The notes under the pieces are model-generated. The model saw only the letters and a list, made by a program, of their open reading frames with translations. It was not told where the DNA came from and did no database searches. From NCBI RefSeq assembly GCF_000744105.1, contig NZ_JQLH01000001.1, forward strand, positions 3,224,001 through 3,288,000: a DNA stretch of 64,000 nucleotides, in the 5' to 3' direction. The translations under genes and the position numbers were made by a program. Positions 28,286-39,500 of this stretch are shown here, in pieces. This stretch comes from Maribacter forsetii DSM 18668. GTDB taxonomy: Bacteria; Bacteroidota; Bacteroidia; Flavobacteriales; Flavobacteriaceae. Each line of letters starts with the position of its first letter. Position 1 is the stretch's first letter.

Positions 28286-28316
28286 TTTCTGAACATTGAC
28301 CGTTTTTGTACATTTG
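28286..28316 (+). promoter_or_regulatory. Candidate promoter of yebC
   Basis: TTTC (28286-28289) as a weak -33 element, 19 bases, then TACATTTG (28309-28316), an exact -7 match, 17 bases before the ATG. Confidence 0.5.
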
Positions 28317-28332
28317 TTTAAAATAATTTACC

Positions 28333-29043
28333 ATGGGAAGAGCTTTTGAGTTTAGAAAAGCACGTAAAATGAAAAGATGGTCAGCAATGTCCAAAGCCTT
28401 TACTCGTATTGGCAAAGATATTGTGATGGCCGTAAAAGAAGGAGGACCGGATCCTGATTCAAATTCGCGATTAAGAGCGGTTATACAAAATGCCAAGTCG
28501 GTCAACATGCCGAAAGACAATGTGGAACGCGCTATAAAAAGAGGGAGTGATAAAAGTCTTGGTGATTACAAAGAAGTTCTTTTTGAAGGATATGCTCCTC
28601 ATGGTATAGCTGTTCTAGTAGAAACCGCTACTGACAATAATACAAGAACGGTTGCTAACGTTAGAAGTTACTTCAATAAATGCAACGGTAATTTAGGTAC
28701 TTCAGGTTCCGTTGAATTCATGTTCGATCATACTTGTAACTTCCGTATTCCAGCTGAAGGTTTAGACCCTGAAGAAATAGAATTAGAATTAATTGATTTT
28801 GGCGCTGAAGAAGTTTTCGTAGACGATGACGGAATATTAATATACGGACCTTTTGAAAGTTTTGGTGCTCTTCAAAAAGAATTGGAGAACCGTGAAATTG
28901 AAATTTTATCATCAGGCTTTGAACGTATACCACAAGTGACAAAGGCACTTAACGAAGAAGAAACTGCTGATGTTGAAAAGCTTCTAGAAAAACTAGAAGA
29001 AGATGATGATGTACAGAACGTATATCACTCTATGCAGGAATAA
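28333..29043 (+). CDS. yebC: YebC/PmpR family regulator/ribosome-pausing factor
   Basis: 236 residues. It starts MGRAFEFRKARKMKRWSAM and contains the conserved GPDPDSNSRLR and EGYAPHGIAVLVE blocks of the YebC family. It is probably cytoplasmic and has been described as a transcription regulator in some bacteria and, more recently for YebC2-type proteins, as a factor that eases translation of proline stretches. Which role applies is not decidable here. The gene has its own exact -7 box and is closed by a strong terminator. Confidence 0.93.
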   Translation: MGRAFEFRKARKMKRWSAMSKAFTRIGKDIVMAVKEGGPDPDSNSRLRAVIQNAKSVNMPKDNVERAIKRGSDKSLGDYKEVLFEGYAPHGIAVLVETATDNNTRTVANVRSYFNKCNGNLGTSGSVEFMFDHTCNFRIPAEGLDPEEIELELIDFGAEEVFVDDDGILIYGPFESFGALQKELENREIEILSSGFERIPQVTKALNEEETADVEKLLEKLEEDDDVQNVYHSMQE

Positions 29044-29061
29044 GCTTTATCAAGTTATATG

Positions 29062-29094
29062 AAAAAAGGAGACCTAGTTGGTCTCCTTTTTTTT
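29062..29094 (+). terminator. Intrinsic terminator of yebC
   Basis: AAAAAAGGAGACC, loop TAGTT, GGTCTCC and T8. It also stands downstream of the large dockerin-protein gene in the opposite direction, where it could serve both genes. Confidence 0.9.
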
Positions 29095-29117
29095 ATAAAG
29101 AAATAATTTATTTCATA

Positions 29118-32100
29118 TTAAGGAACATAAACATCTCCCTGCTGATTAAAATTAGAAACCAATAATGAAAAATCTAATGCAGAAACTGACTTATCCCCAT
29201 TTATATCAGCAGCTTCGTTATAACCTGTAGACCCTTCAGAGATATTAAAACTGGCAACTAACAAGGAAAAATCTAGTGCAGTTACTTGATTATCATTATT
29301 AGTGTCCCCACCTAACAGTTGTCCTAAATCGAATGAATTAACACCATTAACTATGTCAACATTCAATAATACTATCTGCAAATGTTTATTTGCTTTTACT
29401 ACTAAATTATATGTACCTATTTCAAGACCCGAAAAAGATAAAAGACCCTCACTAACAGTAGTATTTATTTCAGTAGTTAACACTGGTGTTTCTACTCCAC
29501 TTGTATAAACTTCTACGGTAAAATCAATATTACTAGAAATAGAATTATTCCAAGACTGTAACGTATATGACAAATTTACATCAGAGTTAACAGCTTCTGG
29601 GTCATATTCTAATACAATTATATTCGAAGCAATACTATTACCGTTTGGAGAGGTGGTGATAGCTATAAAATGATTCAATCCTCCATCAGGTGCATTACCC
29701 GTACCTAACGTTTTTGTTAATATAACAGGGACAGAACCTATACCCGATGCATCTAGTGTTATGGAATACAATTCCTTCGCCATTGCAGAATTAGCTTCAA
29801 ATGGATCTACATCGTAACCTACCGTAGGGTTCCCTGGGTCAATAAATAAATGTGAATCAACTCTCAACAATTCAACTGTTGCATTTGGTTCTCCGATAAT
29901 ATTAATAGTTTGGTTTGAATTATTAGTTAATGATGGAGCGGATAGACCAGCAGCTGTAATAATTGGTGCTGTTAAGTCTGTTTCAGTTATTATAGCATCT
30001 GAACCTCCTAGTGAACCTTGATCCCACAATGCAGATGTGTAAGATTGACCATTGGCAAAATATACTGTGACCTTTGCGCCAATTAATTCAAACCCTGAAA
30101 TCGACCCTGAATCACCTGCGCTTAAGTCACCTTTGATACTAGTTGGATCCATATCAGCTCCAAAATAAAATGTTTCTCCAGAGTTAAAATCAGTAAAATC
30201 AACAGCAACACCATCAAATCCTTCTGAATTATCAACCCCATTATGAGGGTTGAAGAAAGGGTCGAGACATGGGTCAATAACTGATTGACCCACGGCAACA
30301 GCACCACTTCCTAAGTTTCCTGGTGTAAGGCACTTAGCTGTTGAATCACCGGCAGTTCCTACTGGATCAAAAACAACATCGAACATAAAAGCTGATGTCG
30401 TCTCAATTTCCAACCTTGTAATATCGACTGTACCAGTATTCTCTATTATAAAAGAATTATTACCATATGTACTTGCCTCTATACCCAATCCCGGAGTTAC
30501 TTGAACTAACGCGGAACCAACACCGGATTGCCCTTGGGATACTATCCAATCGAAATTTATTACAGACGAGGCTGCTGGAGAACAGTTATCTGATACAGAA
30601 ACTTGTACAGCATAAGGGCTACTTTCTGAAGCACCGGCAGAACCTCCTTCAACTTGCAGAGATTCTGCGCCGTTTAAAGTTGATGTAGGTACACCGGTTC
30701 CTTGTAAATCAATATTAGTCAAACCGAACCGATCAACTTTATGCCCTGCAGATCTTTCTGATATTTGAACGGAGAAAGTCCCTGAATTTGGAAAATAGGC
30801 GTAAATGGGAAAACCATTATTATCAATGGTTTTAGCATCCCATTTATTTCCTCCACCTCCACTTCTATAGACCTTAAAAAAGCCTTTACTACCGGGATTT
30901 TCATTACCATGATTCGGTCTGCCTTGAGCATTCCCAGCTGGGTAATAAAGTGTTTTTGACCCACTACCACTTAAAAGATTTTCCAACTCTGAAGTACTAC
31001 TTAAAGCACCACCCTGTACACTAAAGAAATGAACATCGGCGGTATTATCTACCTTGAACCATGTATCGTTTTCTTCAGTAGCATTTGTACCCGTAAATTC
31101 AGATTTCATATGTAACCTGTAAACACCTGGTGTACTTATTTGAACGTTATAAGTTAGCACTTGTCCTCCTGTTGCATTACCATAATTATTTTGACTGGCT
31201 ACTAAGTATGACGGCGAACCAGGTTCTAAATTCCATCCACTAGGAGACTCAACAAAATCAGTTTCCGCTTCAATTATTACCAAACCATTTTCTTCGATAA
31301 AAGCACCATCAACACCAGAACCACCTGTACCTTCCTCAAGTACACCACTTATAAGTCCTGTTGATGAATTCATCGTCAACCCAGTAGGTAAATTAGATGC
31401 CGTATAAATAAACTCCCCACAATTATCATCATCAAGTGCCACAATTTGAACATTAACCTCTTCACCTTCAATATTATTTTTGGTAGCTATTGCCGTAATT
31501 TTGGGTGCTAGATTTCCTGAAAAATTTAATGCTTTGATTTGAATTCCTTTTAAAGCGGGGTTTTCAACACCATGAATAAATTCAAGATCAATAACTCCAT
31601 CAGAAACTGTTGTAAATGAACGTACAAAAGCTCCTTTTGGTCCTGCTATAGCATAAGGATCAATTGCCGTGAAAATTGACGGAACTTCTCCATCTACAGA
31701 TATATCAAACACTCTTTGGTCAATTCCTGAAATGCCATTATATAATTCAGCAAACAATAATACTATTTCGACTTGAGTACCAGTCTCCACAGGAAACTGC
31801 CATAACATTTCTGGTGCAGCTACAGCATCATATCTTTCTGAGTTAAATATAATTGGATCGATTTCTGGATATGCATCCAATGATGGATCAGTTGTAATTA
31901 TTGATCCGGGATGGGCTGCACCAGAAGAACCTAAAAATATACTATTACCTACAGTACTAGCTGATAAATAAGGAGAATTGCCTTCTAATCCAAAATTACT
32001 CTGATCAGCACCCCAATCTAACTCTGAGCCGTCTGCAGCTACCGTTAGAGGACCTCCAACGTTAACTCTGTAAAGAACTTGCTCTACCCCACCACCTGCA

Positions 32101-35100
32101 CCTGGTGTTACCGTCCATGTAAACGTAATTATTTGGGCATCTTCTGTATTTGAATCGCTATCATCAACTGTTATGGTTACCGGGTAGATACCGTTTGAAT
32201 TTGGTCCGCCAAAAGCAGCTCCGTTTAAAATTGTTCCAAAAATATCACCATTTGTCGGTTCCAAATCCAAACCATTTGGTAATCCTATAGCAGTATATAT
32301 TAGGTTACCGTTTCCGCCGGTTGCAGCAACATCTATCAAAGCCTCTGTTCCTTCTTGATTACTTTGATTAGAAATAGGGTTAGCTATGATCGCTATATCT
32401 TCTACTTCAATATCACTTGACAATACCTCTATTGTAGAAAGCTTGGCATTATTTGTAGATGCGGTCATTACAATACTTAAAAACCCATCAGTTACATTGA
32501 TATTACTAAATTGTTTTGTCACAGCAGTAGCTGTTCCAACGTCTGCAAAAATATCATAAGCGGATATTTCTGTTTGTCCTTCAATCTCTATATCAAAAAC
32601 TCTAGCACCGACACCTCCATTTCCTCCTGTAAAAAACAATTCTGCCATGGAAAGATTAACATTATAAGTACCAACTTGCGTTACAGGAATTTCATAATTT
32701 AACACTGTTGCATATCGTTCGGTTTGGTACAGAACATCATCAACAGTGTTTTCAATAGCTTTTGCATTCGCATAGAGTTCTCCTCCTACAAAAAATTCAT
32801 CTGCTGACCACTCATTACCTTCATTATCCGTGAATGCAGGTCCACCCGCATTAATTCTTATGATTTCAGCAGGTACTGCTGCTTCGTCAAATTCTACTAG
32901 AATATAGTTAGATAAATTACTAGTAGCACCATCATCATCAACAACTACAGCTGCAAAAATGGCAAATCCTGCTTCTTCATCCGAATCACTAAGTGTAACT
33001 GGAAAAGTAACTTGACTAGAGTTATCGGCAATACCGTCAAACTCCTGAATATTAATAATACTATTAATTTCCCATGGGTCTATATTATATCCAACATCTG
33101 CATATGGTCCTGTTAAACCATCTATAAACAGACCTGCTTCTAATTGTAAAAGAGAAACATTTGCATCAACAGGTGCAGTCACAATAATAGTTTGATTTGA
33201 ATTTGACACTACGCTTTGTGATTCAACCCCTAGCATTTCAATTACAGGAGCATTAGGCAAGGCGTTTCTAACCACATTTACAGATTGACTATCAGAATCT
33301 GGTTGGGTTCTATATAACTCAATAGTCCAGACCTCTCCCGTATCAAATGATACAGTCACCATTGAACCCGCCAATTCCAATCCAGAAACACTTCCTGAGT
33401 CATTTGGACCTGGAGAACTACCTCCTTTAATACTAATTGGATCTACATCTAAACCAAACGCTATTTCTTCTGTTGGTTCAAAATCATTGAAATCAATAGA
33501 CAATTCATAAAACCCACCTTCATATGGATTTGCAAAGGTATGGGTAGTTTTACCTGTAGTTACATCTCCACCGGCATTAGCAGTAAAATCTTTAGAGGTA
33601 CCATCGCCAGCATTTCCATTAGGGTCAAAAACAACTTCCGGCAACAAAGCTGTTGCCAAATTAAATGTCACATTAGTTATATTGGCACCAATTGCATTAT
33701 TCTTTATATAAAAAGAAGAATTTCCGTAAGTACTGCCGTCAATTCCATTTGTGTTAATTTCTACTAAAGCGGATGTTTCAGATAAATTTTGTTCTACCAA
33801 AAAATAATCCCAACTAGCGGAAAATTCTGGTGAAGCATTGGCAGAGGTCGCAATTGGACCTGCTGCGAGTGCACTTGGCACACCATTGATTGTGTATGAA
33901 CCTTGAACCGCTGCTAATAAATCACCACTAACAGTAACAGGATTTCCTATTTCTGTACGGTCGCCACTGTCAATCGTATAACTAGCCTGTACCGAACCTG
34001 TACCAGGATCTACACTTAAATATAATTTAATAGCAGTTGCGGCTAAAATACCAGGAACATTAATAACTTGGTCATCTGAACTAACGCCATTTTCTTCATA
34101 TAATATTTGTAATGCGGGTGTACCTCCATTGTTTCTTAGCGTTAACTTTAAATAATTGTCTTGATTACCTGAACCAATAAATATGCCATGAGCAGCATAG
34201 TTAACGGGGGGTATATCATTGAAAAATGGACCATTAATTTGTCCTAACACAGAAAATGAACCTGTAGCAATGGATGAATTTATAGGAAACTGAAATGCAT
34301 TCTTTTGAGAATTCGTAGCCTGATATGCATCACCATCTGAAACTGAAGGATCTGTGTATACACCAGCAGTTCCTCCAAAAACCAATTCATCTCCTACGTC
34401 ATCAATCAAATTGAGATAATCATCGGTTCCATTAGTCATTATTCCTGTATAACCAATAGTTCCAAAACCGTAACCTGTTGAATTAAACAAATCTAATCTA
34501 AAAGGGATATTACCTATACCACTTTTACCATTTTCGGCATCAAAGCAAAACGCATCGTTTACATCCAGAATACCATCATTATCATCGTCAGTATCATTAA
34601 AATCTGACCGCTTAAAACCATTGTACTCTACTACATCATCAAAATCATTTGGTTGGCTAGCTCCAGAACAAGGGTTGCTCCCACTTGCTATTTCATCAGC
34701 ATTAGTATAACCATCTCCATCGTCGTCAATAGTATCATCATTCAAACCGTCACAAGTTCCAGGATCGATGCCATTATAATCTGTTGGTTCGAATATTGTT
34801 ATATTATCCTCTCCATAGGTTACCGCCCAAACCGTACCTGCAAAGGTATCGTTATCACCTTGAGCAATTACATCTAATGGATTGGACCCAAAACCGGAAG
34901 CAAAAGTTGCACTTCCATTACTACAATCACCCACAGTTGATGTACCATTTTGAGAGACATCTGGACAATTGGTCGCGACCTTTCCATCCTCACTTAAAAC
35001 AACTTTATAAATGTTACCATTATATGCTGCCAATAATAAATTGCCTTTCAAAGCGTTGTCAAAATTACTTGCCGTATATTCTGTTAAACCGTTCGTTGAA

Positions 35101-36536
35101 GGTCCATAATTGGAAAGTGTATTATCATCTTGCCCAGAATTTCTAAAATCTCCTTCGGCGGGATTTGCCATTGAAGCCGGTACTGGTGGCCAATCTACAG
35201 GTAAAGAACTGTTTGCGAAATTAGGGTCATCTGGACTTAAAATTTCGTTTCGAAATGTTCCGTTCACATAAAGTCCAGCTCCGACCGGATTAGCTCTAAT
35301 AGGTGCAGGATGTCCTCCGTAATATATTTCATTTGGAGCCGCATAATTAAAATCACCTGGTACCAAAGGTCTAATATAATGCAAACCATTTTTATTATTC
35401 ACTTTATCATCACCACCAGGTCCACTACCATTTGACCCAGGTTCGCCAGATAAAAAATTATTCGTAACTGTAGCAGTGCCCCCGACTGGTATTTCTGAAG
35501 TATAATCGGCCTCACCTTCTGGATGACCGCCCCAGCCACCATTCGCCCCATTATCAACACCATACATTTTACCTGACTCCGTCAAAATAATGTCATACAA
35601 ATTTCTAAATCCAGTAGCATGCAACTGAACAGGTCCAGCCAAATCTATTTTGGCTTGATTTAAACCATCATTACCACCAAAAGGATCTCCAGGGTCTATA
35701 CCATCATATCCTGGAGCATTAATATCATCAATACCATTTACATTGGGTCTAGTTGGGTCATCTAAAGTTGGTAAATCATATTTGTATTTTGATTGATCTG
35801 ACCACGTTTTAACAGGCATACTTTCAAGCATACTTAAGTTTACCTTTATTATCGCTGCTGAATATACATACTCCGTAGTTAAGGCAAAATTGTTTGAAGG
35901 AGCTCCGGCATTAGTATGTCCGCCCACGGCTAGATATAATGTATTTGTAGTTTCGTCAATTTGAATACCATTTGTTGCATGGTTTTCTTCTGATCTTGGC
36001 AACCCTCTTACTAAATCCACTTTTTCCCATTCAGTACATATATTGTCTACAACACCTCCTATACATGTTAAACAAGATAACATACCAGAATTAGTATCTA
36101 ACCCGCTATCGTTACCTCCACCTCCAGCACCTATTCTTGGATCACTAGAACTAACATATAATTTTGGATTATATGCCGTACCTGTTACATATATACCAGT
36201 TACCTGTCTATTTCCCTGACCGTCTGCAAGTCCTGTAATATCGCTATGGTTTTGAATGTTCTGCACCAAATTAATAGTTTCCGTAGCTACTACATCATAA
36301 TCATTTGCACCGTTTCTATTAATTGTATATGAATAGATTGTACCATTTTGTTGCGAAACATATAATCTATCATCCGGTCCAAATTGAAGTGAAGTTGGGT
36401 TATTGGAAGATTCCCCAGATAGACCACTAGCACCAAAATCTTGAGAATGAATAAGCAATGGTAATGTAATTCCTAAGCATATCAAGATAAATTTGATTTG
36501 CTTAGGAATTGAGTGGTTTGGTTTGATATTTTTCAT
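29118..36536 (-). CDS. Secreted multi-domain protein with propeller, malectin domains and C-terminal type I dockerin
   Basis: 2472 residues with a signal peptide (about 1-31, ending LIHSQ). Residues about 40-590 resemble a PQQ sugar dehydrogenase-type beta-propeller (NPTSLQFGPDDRLYVSQQ). Asp-rich thrombospondin-3-like segments lie near 605-665. An unnamed module with DPxSIKG occurs at about 927-1215 and 2009-2316. Malectin-like domains lie at about 1222-1370 and 1489-1672, with Ig-like domains between, and a carbohydrate-binding-like segment at about 1752-1945. The last 65 residues are two dockerin repeats with calcium-loop patterns D-T-N-N-D-N-Q-V and D-I-N-G-D-K-S-V. No T9SS C-terminal domain is present. 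The gene is 51 bases downstream of the cohesin protein gene on the same strand, so the two are probably expressed together. Its substrate is unknown; glycan binding is inferred from malectin. Confidence 0.85.
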   Translation of the reverse strand: MKNIKPNHSIPKQIKFILICLGITLPLLIHSQDFGASGLSGESSNNPTSLQFGPDDRLYVSQQNGTIYSYTINRNGANDYDVVATETINLVQNIQNHSDITGLADGQGNRQVTGIYVTGTAYNPKLYVSSSDPRIGAGGGGNDSGLDTNSGMLSCLTCIGGVVDNICTEWEKVDLVRGLPRSEENHATNGIQIDETTNTLYLAVGGHTNAGAPSNNFALTTEYVYSAAIIKVNLSMLESMPVKTWSDQSKYKYDLPTLDDPTRPNVNGIDDINAPGYDGIDPGDPFGGNDGLNQAKIDLAGPVQLHATGFRNLYDIILTESGKMYGVDNGANGGWGGHPEGEADYTSEIPVGGTATVTNNFLSGEPGSNGSGPGGDDKVNNKNGLHYIRPLVPGDFNYAAPNEIYYGGHPAPIRANPVGAGLYVNGTFRNEILSPDDPNFANSSLPVDWPPVPASMANPAEGDFRNSGQDDNTLSNYGPSTNGLTEYTASNFDNALKGNLLLAAYNGNIYKVVLSEDGKVATNCPDVSQNGTSTVGDCSNGSATFASGFGSNPLDVIAQGDNDTFAGTVWAVTYGEDNITIFEPTDYNGIDPGTCDGLNDDTIDDDGDGYTNADEIASGSNPCSGASQPNDFDDVVEYNGFKRSDFNDTDDDNDGILDVNDAFCFDAENGKSGIGNIPFRLDLFNSTGYGFGTIGYTGIMTNGTDDYLNLIDDVGDELVFGGTAGVYTDPSVSDGDAYQATNSQKNAFQFPINSSIATGSFSVLGQINGPFFNDIPPVNYAAHGIFIGSGNQDNYLKLTLRNNGGTPALQILYEENGVSSDDQVINVPGILAATAIKLYLSVDPGTGSVQASYTIDSGDRTEIGNPVTVSGDLLAAVQGSYTINGVPSALAAGPIATSANASPEFSASWDYFLVEQNLSETSALVEINTNGIDGSTYGNSSFYIKNNAIGANITNVTFNLATALLPEVVFDPNGNAGDGTSKDFTANAGGDVTTGKTTHTFANPYEGGFYELSIDFNDFEPTEEIAFGLDVDPISIKGGSSPGPNDSGSVSGLELAGSMVTVSFDTGEVWTIELYRTQPDSDSQSVNVVRNALPNAPVIEMLGVESQSVVSNSNQTIIVTAPVDANVSLLQLEAGLFIDGLTGPYADVGYNIDPWEINSIINIQEFDGIADNSSQVTFPVTLSDSDEEAGFAIFAAVVVDDDGATSNLSNYILVEFDEAAVPAEIIRINAGGPAFTDNEGNEWSADEFFVGGELYANAKAIENTVDDVLYQTERYATVLNYEIPVTQVGTYNVNLSMAELFFTGGNGGVGARVFDIEIEGQTEISAYDIFADVGTATAVTKQFSNINVTDGFLSIVMTASTNNAKLSTIEVLSSDIEVEDIAIIANPISNQSNQEGTEALIDVAATGGNGNLIYTAIGLPNGLDLEPTNGDIFGTILNGAAFGGPNSNGIYPVTITVDDSDSNTEDAQIITFTWTVTPGAGGGVEQVLYRVNVGGPLTVAADGSELDWGADQSNFGLEGNSPYLSASTVGNSIFLGSSGAAHPGSIITTDPSLDAYPEIDPIIFNSERYDAVAAPEMLWQFPVETGTQVEIVLLFAELYNGISGIDQRVFDISVDGEVPSIFTAIDPYAIAGPKGAFVRSFTTVSDGVIDLEFIHGVENPALKGIQIKALNFSGNLAPKITAIATKNNIEGEEVNVQIVALDDDNCGEFIYTASNLPTGLTMNSSTGLISGVLEEGTGGSGVDGAFIEENGLVIIEAETDFVESPSGWNLEPGSPSYLVASQNNYGNATGGQVLTYNVQISTPGVYRLHMKSEFTGTNATEENDTWFKVDNTADVHFFSVQGGALSSTSELENLLSGSGSKTLYYPAGNAQGRPNHGNENPGSKGFFKVYRSGGGGNKWDAKTIDNNGFPIYAYFPNSGTFSVQISERSAGHKVDRFGLTNIDLQGTGVPTSTLNGAESLQVEGGSAGASESSPYAVQVSVSDNCSPAASSVINFDWIVSQGQSGVGSALVQVTPGLGIEASTYGNNSFIIENTGTVDITRLEIETTSAFMFDVVFDPVGTAGDSTAKCLTPGNLGSGAVAVGQSVIDPCLDPFFNPHNGVDNSEGFDGVAVDFTDFNSGETFYFGADMDPTSIKGDLSAGDSGSISGFELIGAKVTVYFANGQSYTSALWDQGSLGGSDAIITETDLTAPIITAAGLSAPSLTNNSNQTINIIGEPNATVELLRVDSHLFIDPGNPTVGYDVDPFEANSAMAKELYSITLDASGIGSVPVILTKTLGTGNAPDGGLNHFIAITTSPNGNSIASNIIVLEYDPEAVNSDVNLSYTLQSWNNSISSNIDFTVEVYTSGVETPVLTTEINTTVSEGLLSFSGLEIGTYNLVVKANKHLQIVLLNVDIVNGVNSFDLGQLLGGDTNNDNQVTALDFSLLVASFNISEGSTGYNEAADINGDKSVSALDFSLLVSNFNQQGDVYVP

Positions 36537-36587
36537 AATCTAAATCTTTATTATAGTATTATAATTGTGGGTATAAATGAGATTCTA

Positions 36588-39500
36588 CTATTGCCGTTTA
36601 ATAACCATTTGTTCTTGAAATTGCTGTCCTTTAACATCTTGAGTTTTGAGAAAATAAACTCCGACCGGTAATTCTTGTACGTTTACAGGTTCACCTCTTT
36701 CGTCAATTTCACCACCTTTTATTGTTCTTACTAATCTACCAGTTACATCGAATACTTGAATTTCTTCAACTGTAGTTGGTAATTCGAAACTCAATGAAGT
36801 TTCACTCACAGCGGGGTTAGGGAAAACTGTCATTTTGTTAAACGATTCTACAGTTGTTATCGACTTTGATGTCGATGACGAAACCGGTAAATACTGTATT
36901 AACGTCGCCTTTGTGGCAGTGGCACTGTCGTCTACATAACCAGATATTCCACCACGTCCGCGCAAATGAATGCTTACAAGGTCGGTGTTACCATCGCTGT
37001 ACACCTGCACACGGAGCGCATCCGCCTCGATAGGGTACTGATCGGGACCGCCCCATTCATAGATGCCCGAGTCGATCCAGCCGCCACGACCCTCTTCCAG
37101 AACGGTCCATGTCCCGTTGCGCAGATATGAGATACGCCACATCGAGTTCGGCTGGGGCTGGTTCGGGTACGTTCCACCGAAAGTGATATAATTGATCCGC
37201 TTGGTACTCGACCAATCGACCTGCCAACGGAAACCATCATCGGCTCCGGGACGGCCCAGGTTGTCATAACGGCCCACACCGTATTCATTGAAACGTGTAG
37301 GCGTATAATAGTTATCCGCTACCGGATCGTACAATATAGCCTGCATCGTACCACGGCCACCGTTGACCGTGCCGCCAAGAACCGCATCCTCCAAAAGTGC
37401 CAGGTTGATATCAGAATCGGGAACGTTGAACTCTCCCGAAACATCCACTACCTCGACACGTCTGATTACTTCCTCAGCCTCGTTAATCCCGTCGGTGGAA
37501 CTGTAAACAATATTATAACTGCCCACAACGTCCATAAAGGAACTCGAGTCTATGTCTACCGGTGATCCGTCATCCGTCGTAGCACCAAGCTCGGTATAGC
37601 CCTCGCCAAGCTCTATCACCTGGGGGTTCGCTCCGTTCAAAGTGATCACAGGCGCGGTCGTGTCCGGACCATGGTCGCCAGGCAGATACTGTATCAGCGT
37701 CGCTTTTATAGCAGTGGAACTGTCGTCCACATATTGTGATATTCCGCCACGTCCGCGCAGATGGATGCTCACAAGATCGCTGTTGCCGTCACTGTAAACC
37801 TGCACACGGAGCGCATCCGCCTCGATAGGGTACTGATCCCCACCGCCCCATTCATAGATGCCAGAGTCGATCCAGCCGCCCTTGCCCTCTTCCAGAACGG
37901 TCCATATACCGTTGCGTTCATAGGATATACGCCACATCGAGTTCGGCTGGGGCTGGTTCGGGTACGTTCCGCCGAAGGTGATATAATTGATCCGCTTGGT
38001 ACTGGACCAGTCCACCTGCCAACGGAAACCCTCATCCGCACCGGGACGGCCCAGGTTGTCCTTATAGGTAACACCGTATTCGTTGAAACGCGTAGGCGTG
38101 TAATAATTGTCCGCCACAGGGTCGTAGAGGATGGCCTCCATAGTTCCACGGCCTCCGTTGACCGTGCCGCCAAGGACAGCATCCTCCAAAAGTGCCAGGT
38201 TGATATCAGAATCGGGAGTATTGAACTCTCCCGAAACTTCCACTACCTCGACACGTCTTACTACATCCTCTGCCTCGTTGATTCCGTCGGTGGAACTGTA
38301 AACAATATCATAACTGCCTACCGCATCCATAAAACTACCGGAGTCTATCGTTACAAGGGAACCGTCATCCGTCGACGCCCCGAGCTCCGTATAACCGTCG
38401 CCCAGCTCTATCACCTGGGGGTTCGCTCCGTTCAAAGTTATGATGGGCGCGGTAGTGTCGATAACATCCACTACCCTGACCACATCTTCCGATTCGTTGA
38501 TCCCGTCGGTGGAACTGTAAACAATATTATAACTGCCCACAACGTCCATAAAGGAACTCGAGTCTATGTCTACCGGTGATCCGTCATCCGTCGTAGCACC
38601 AAGCTCGGTATAGCCCTCGCCAAGCTCTATCACCTGGGGGTTCGCTCCGTTCAAAGTGATCACAGGCGCGGTCGTGTCCGGACCATGGTCGCCCGGCAGA
38701 TACTGTATCAACGTCGCCTTGGTGGCCGTGGAACTGTCGTCCACAGATCCCGATATTCCGCCACGTCCGCGCAGGTGGATGCTCACAAGATCGCTGTTGC
38801 CGTCGCTGTACACCTGCACACGGAGCGCATCCGCCTCGATAGGGTACTGATCCCCACCGCCCCATTCATAGATGCCAGAGTCGATCCAGCCGCCCTTGCC
38901 CTCTTCCAGAACGGTCCATATACCGTTGCGTTCATAGGATATACGCCACATCGAGTTCGGCTGGGGCTGGTTCGGGTACGTTCCGCCGAAGGTGATATAA
39001 TTGATCCGCTTGGTACTGGACCAGTCCACCTGCCAACGGAAACCCTCATCCGCACCGGGACGGCCCAGGTTGTCCTTATAGGTAACACCGTATTCGTTGA
39101 AACGCGTAGGCGTGTAATAATTGTCCGCCACAGGGTCGTAGAGGATGGCCTCCATAGTTCCACGGCCTCCGTTGACCGTGCCGCCAAGGACAGCATCCTC
39201 CAAAAGTGCCAGGTTGATATCAGAATCGGGAGTATTGAACTCTCCCGAAACTTCCACTACCTCGACACGTCTTACTACATCCTCTGCCTCGTTGATTCCG
39301 TCGGTGGAACTGTAAACAATATCATAACTGCCTACCGCATCCATAAAACTACCGGAGTCTATCGTTACAAGGGAACCGTCATCCGTCGTAGCACCAAGCT
39401 CCGTATAGCCCTCGCCCAACTCTATCACCTGGGGGTTCGCCCCGTTAAGCGTGATAACAGGTGCGGTCGTGTCGATAACATCCACTACCCTGACCACATC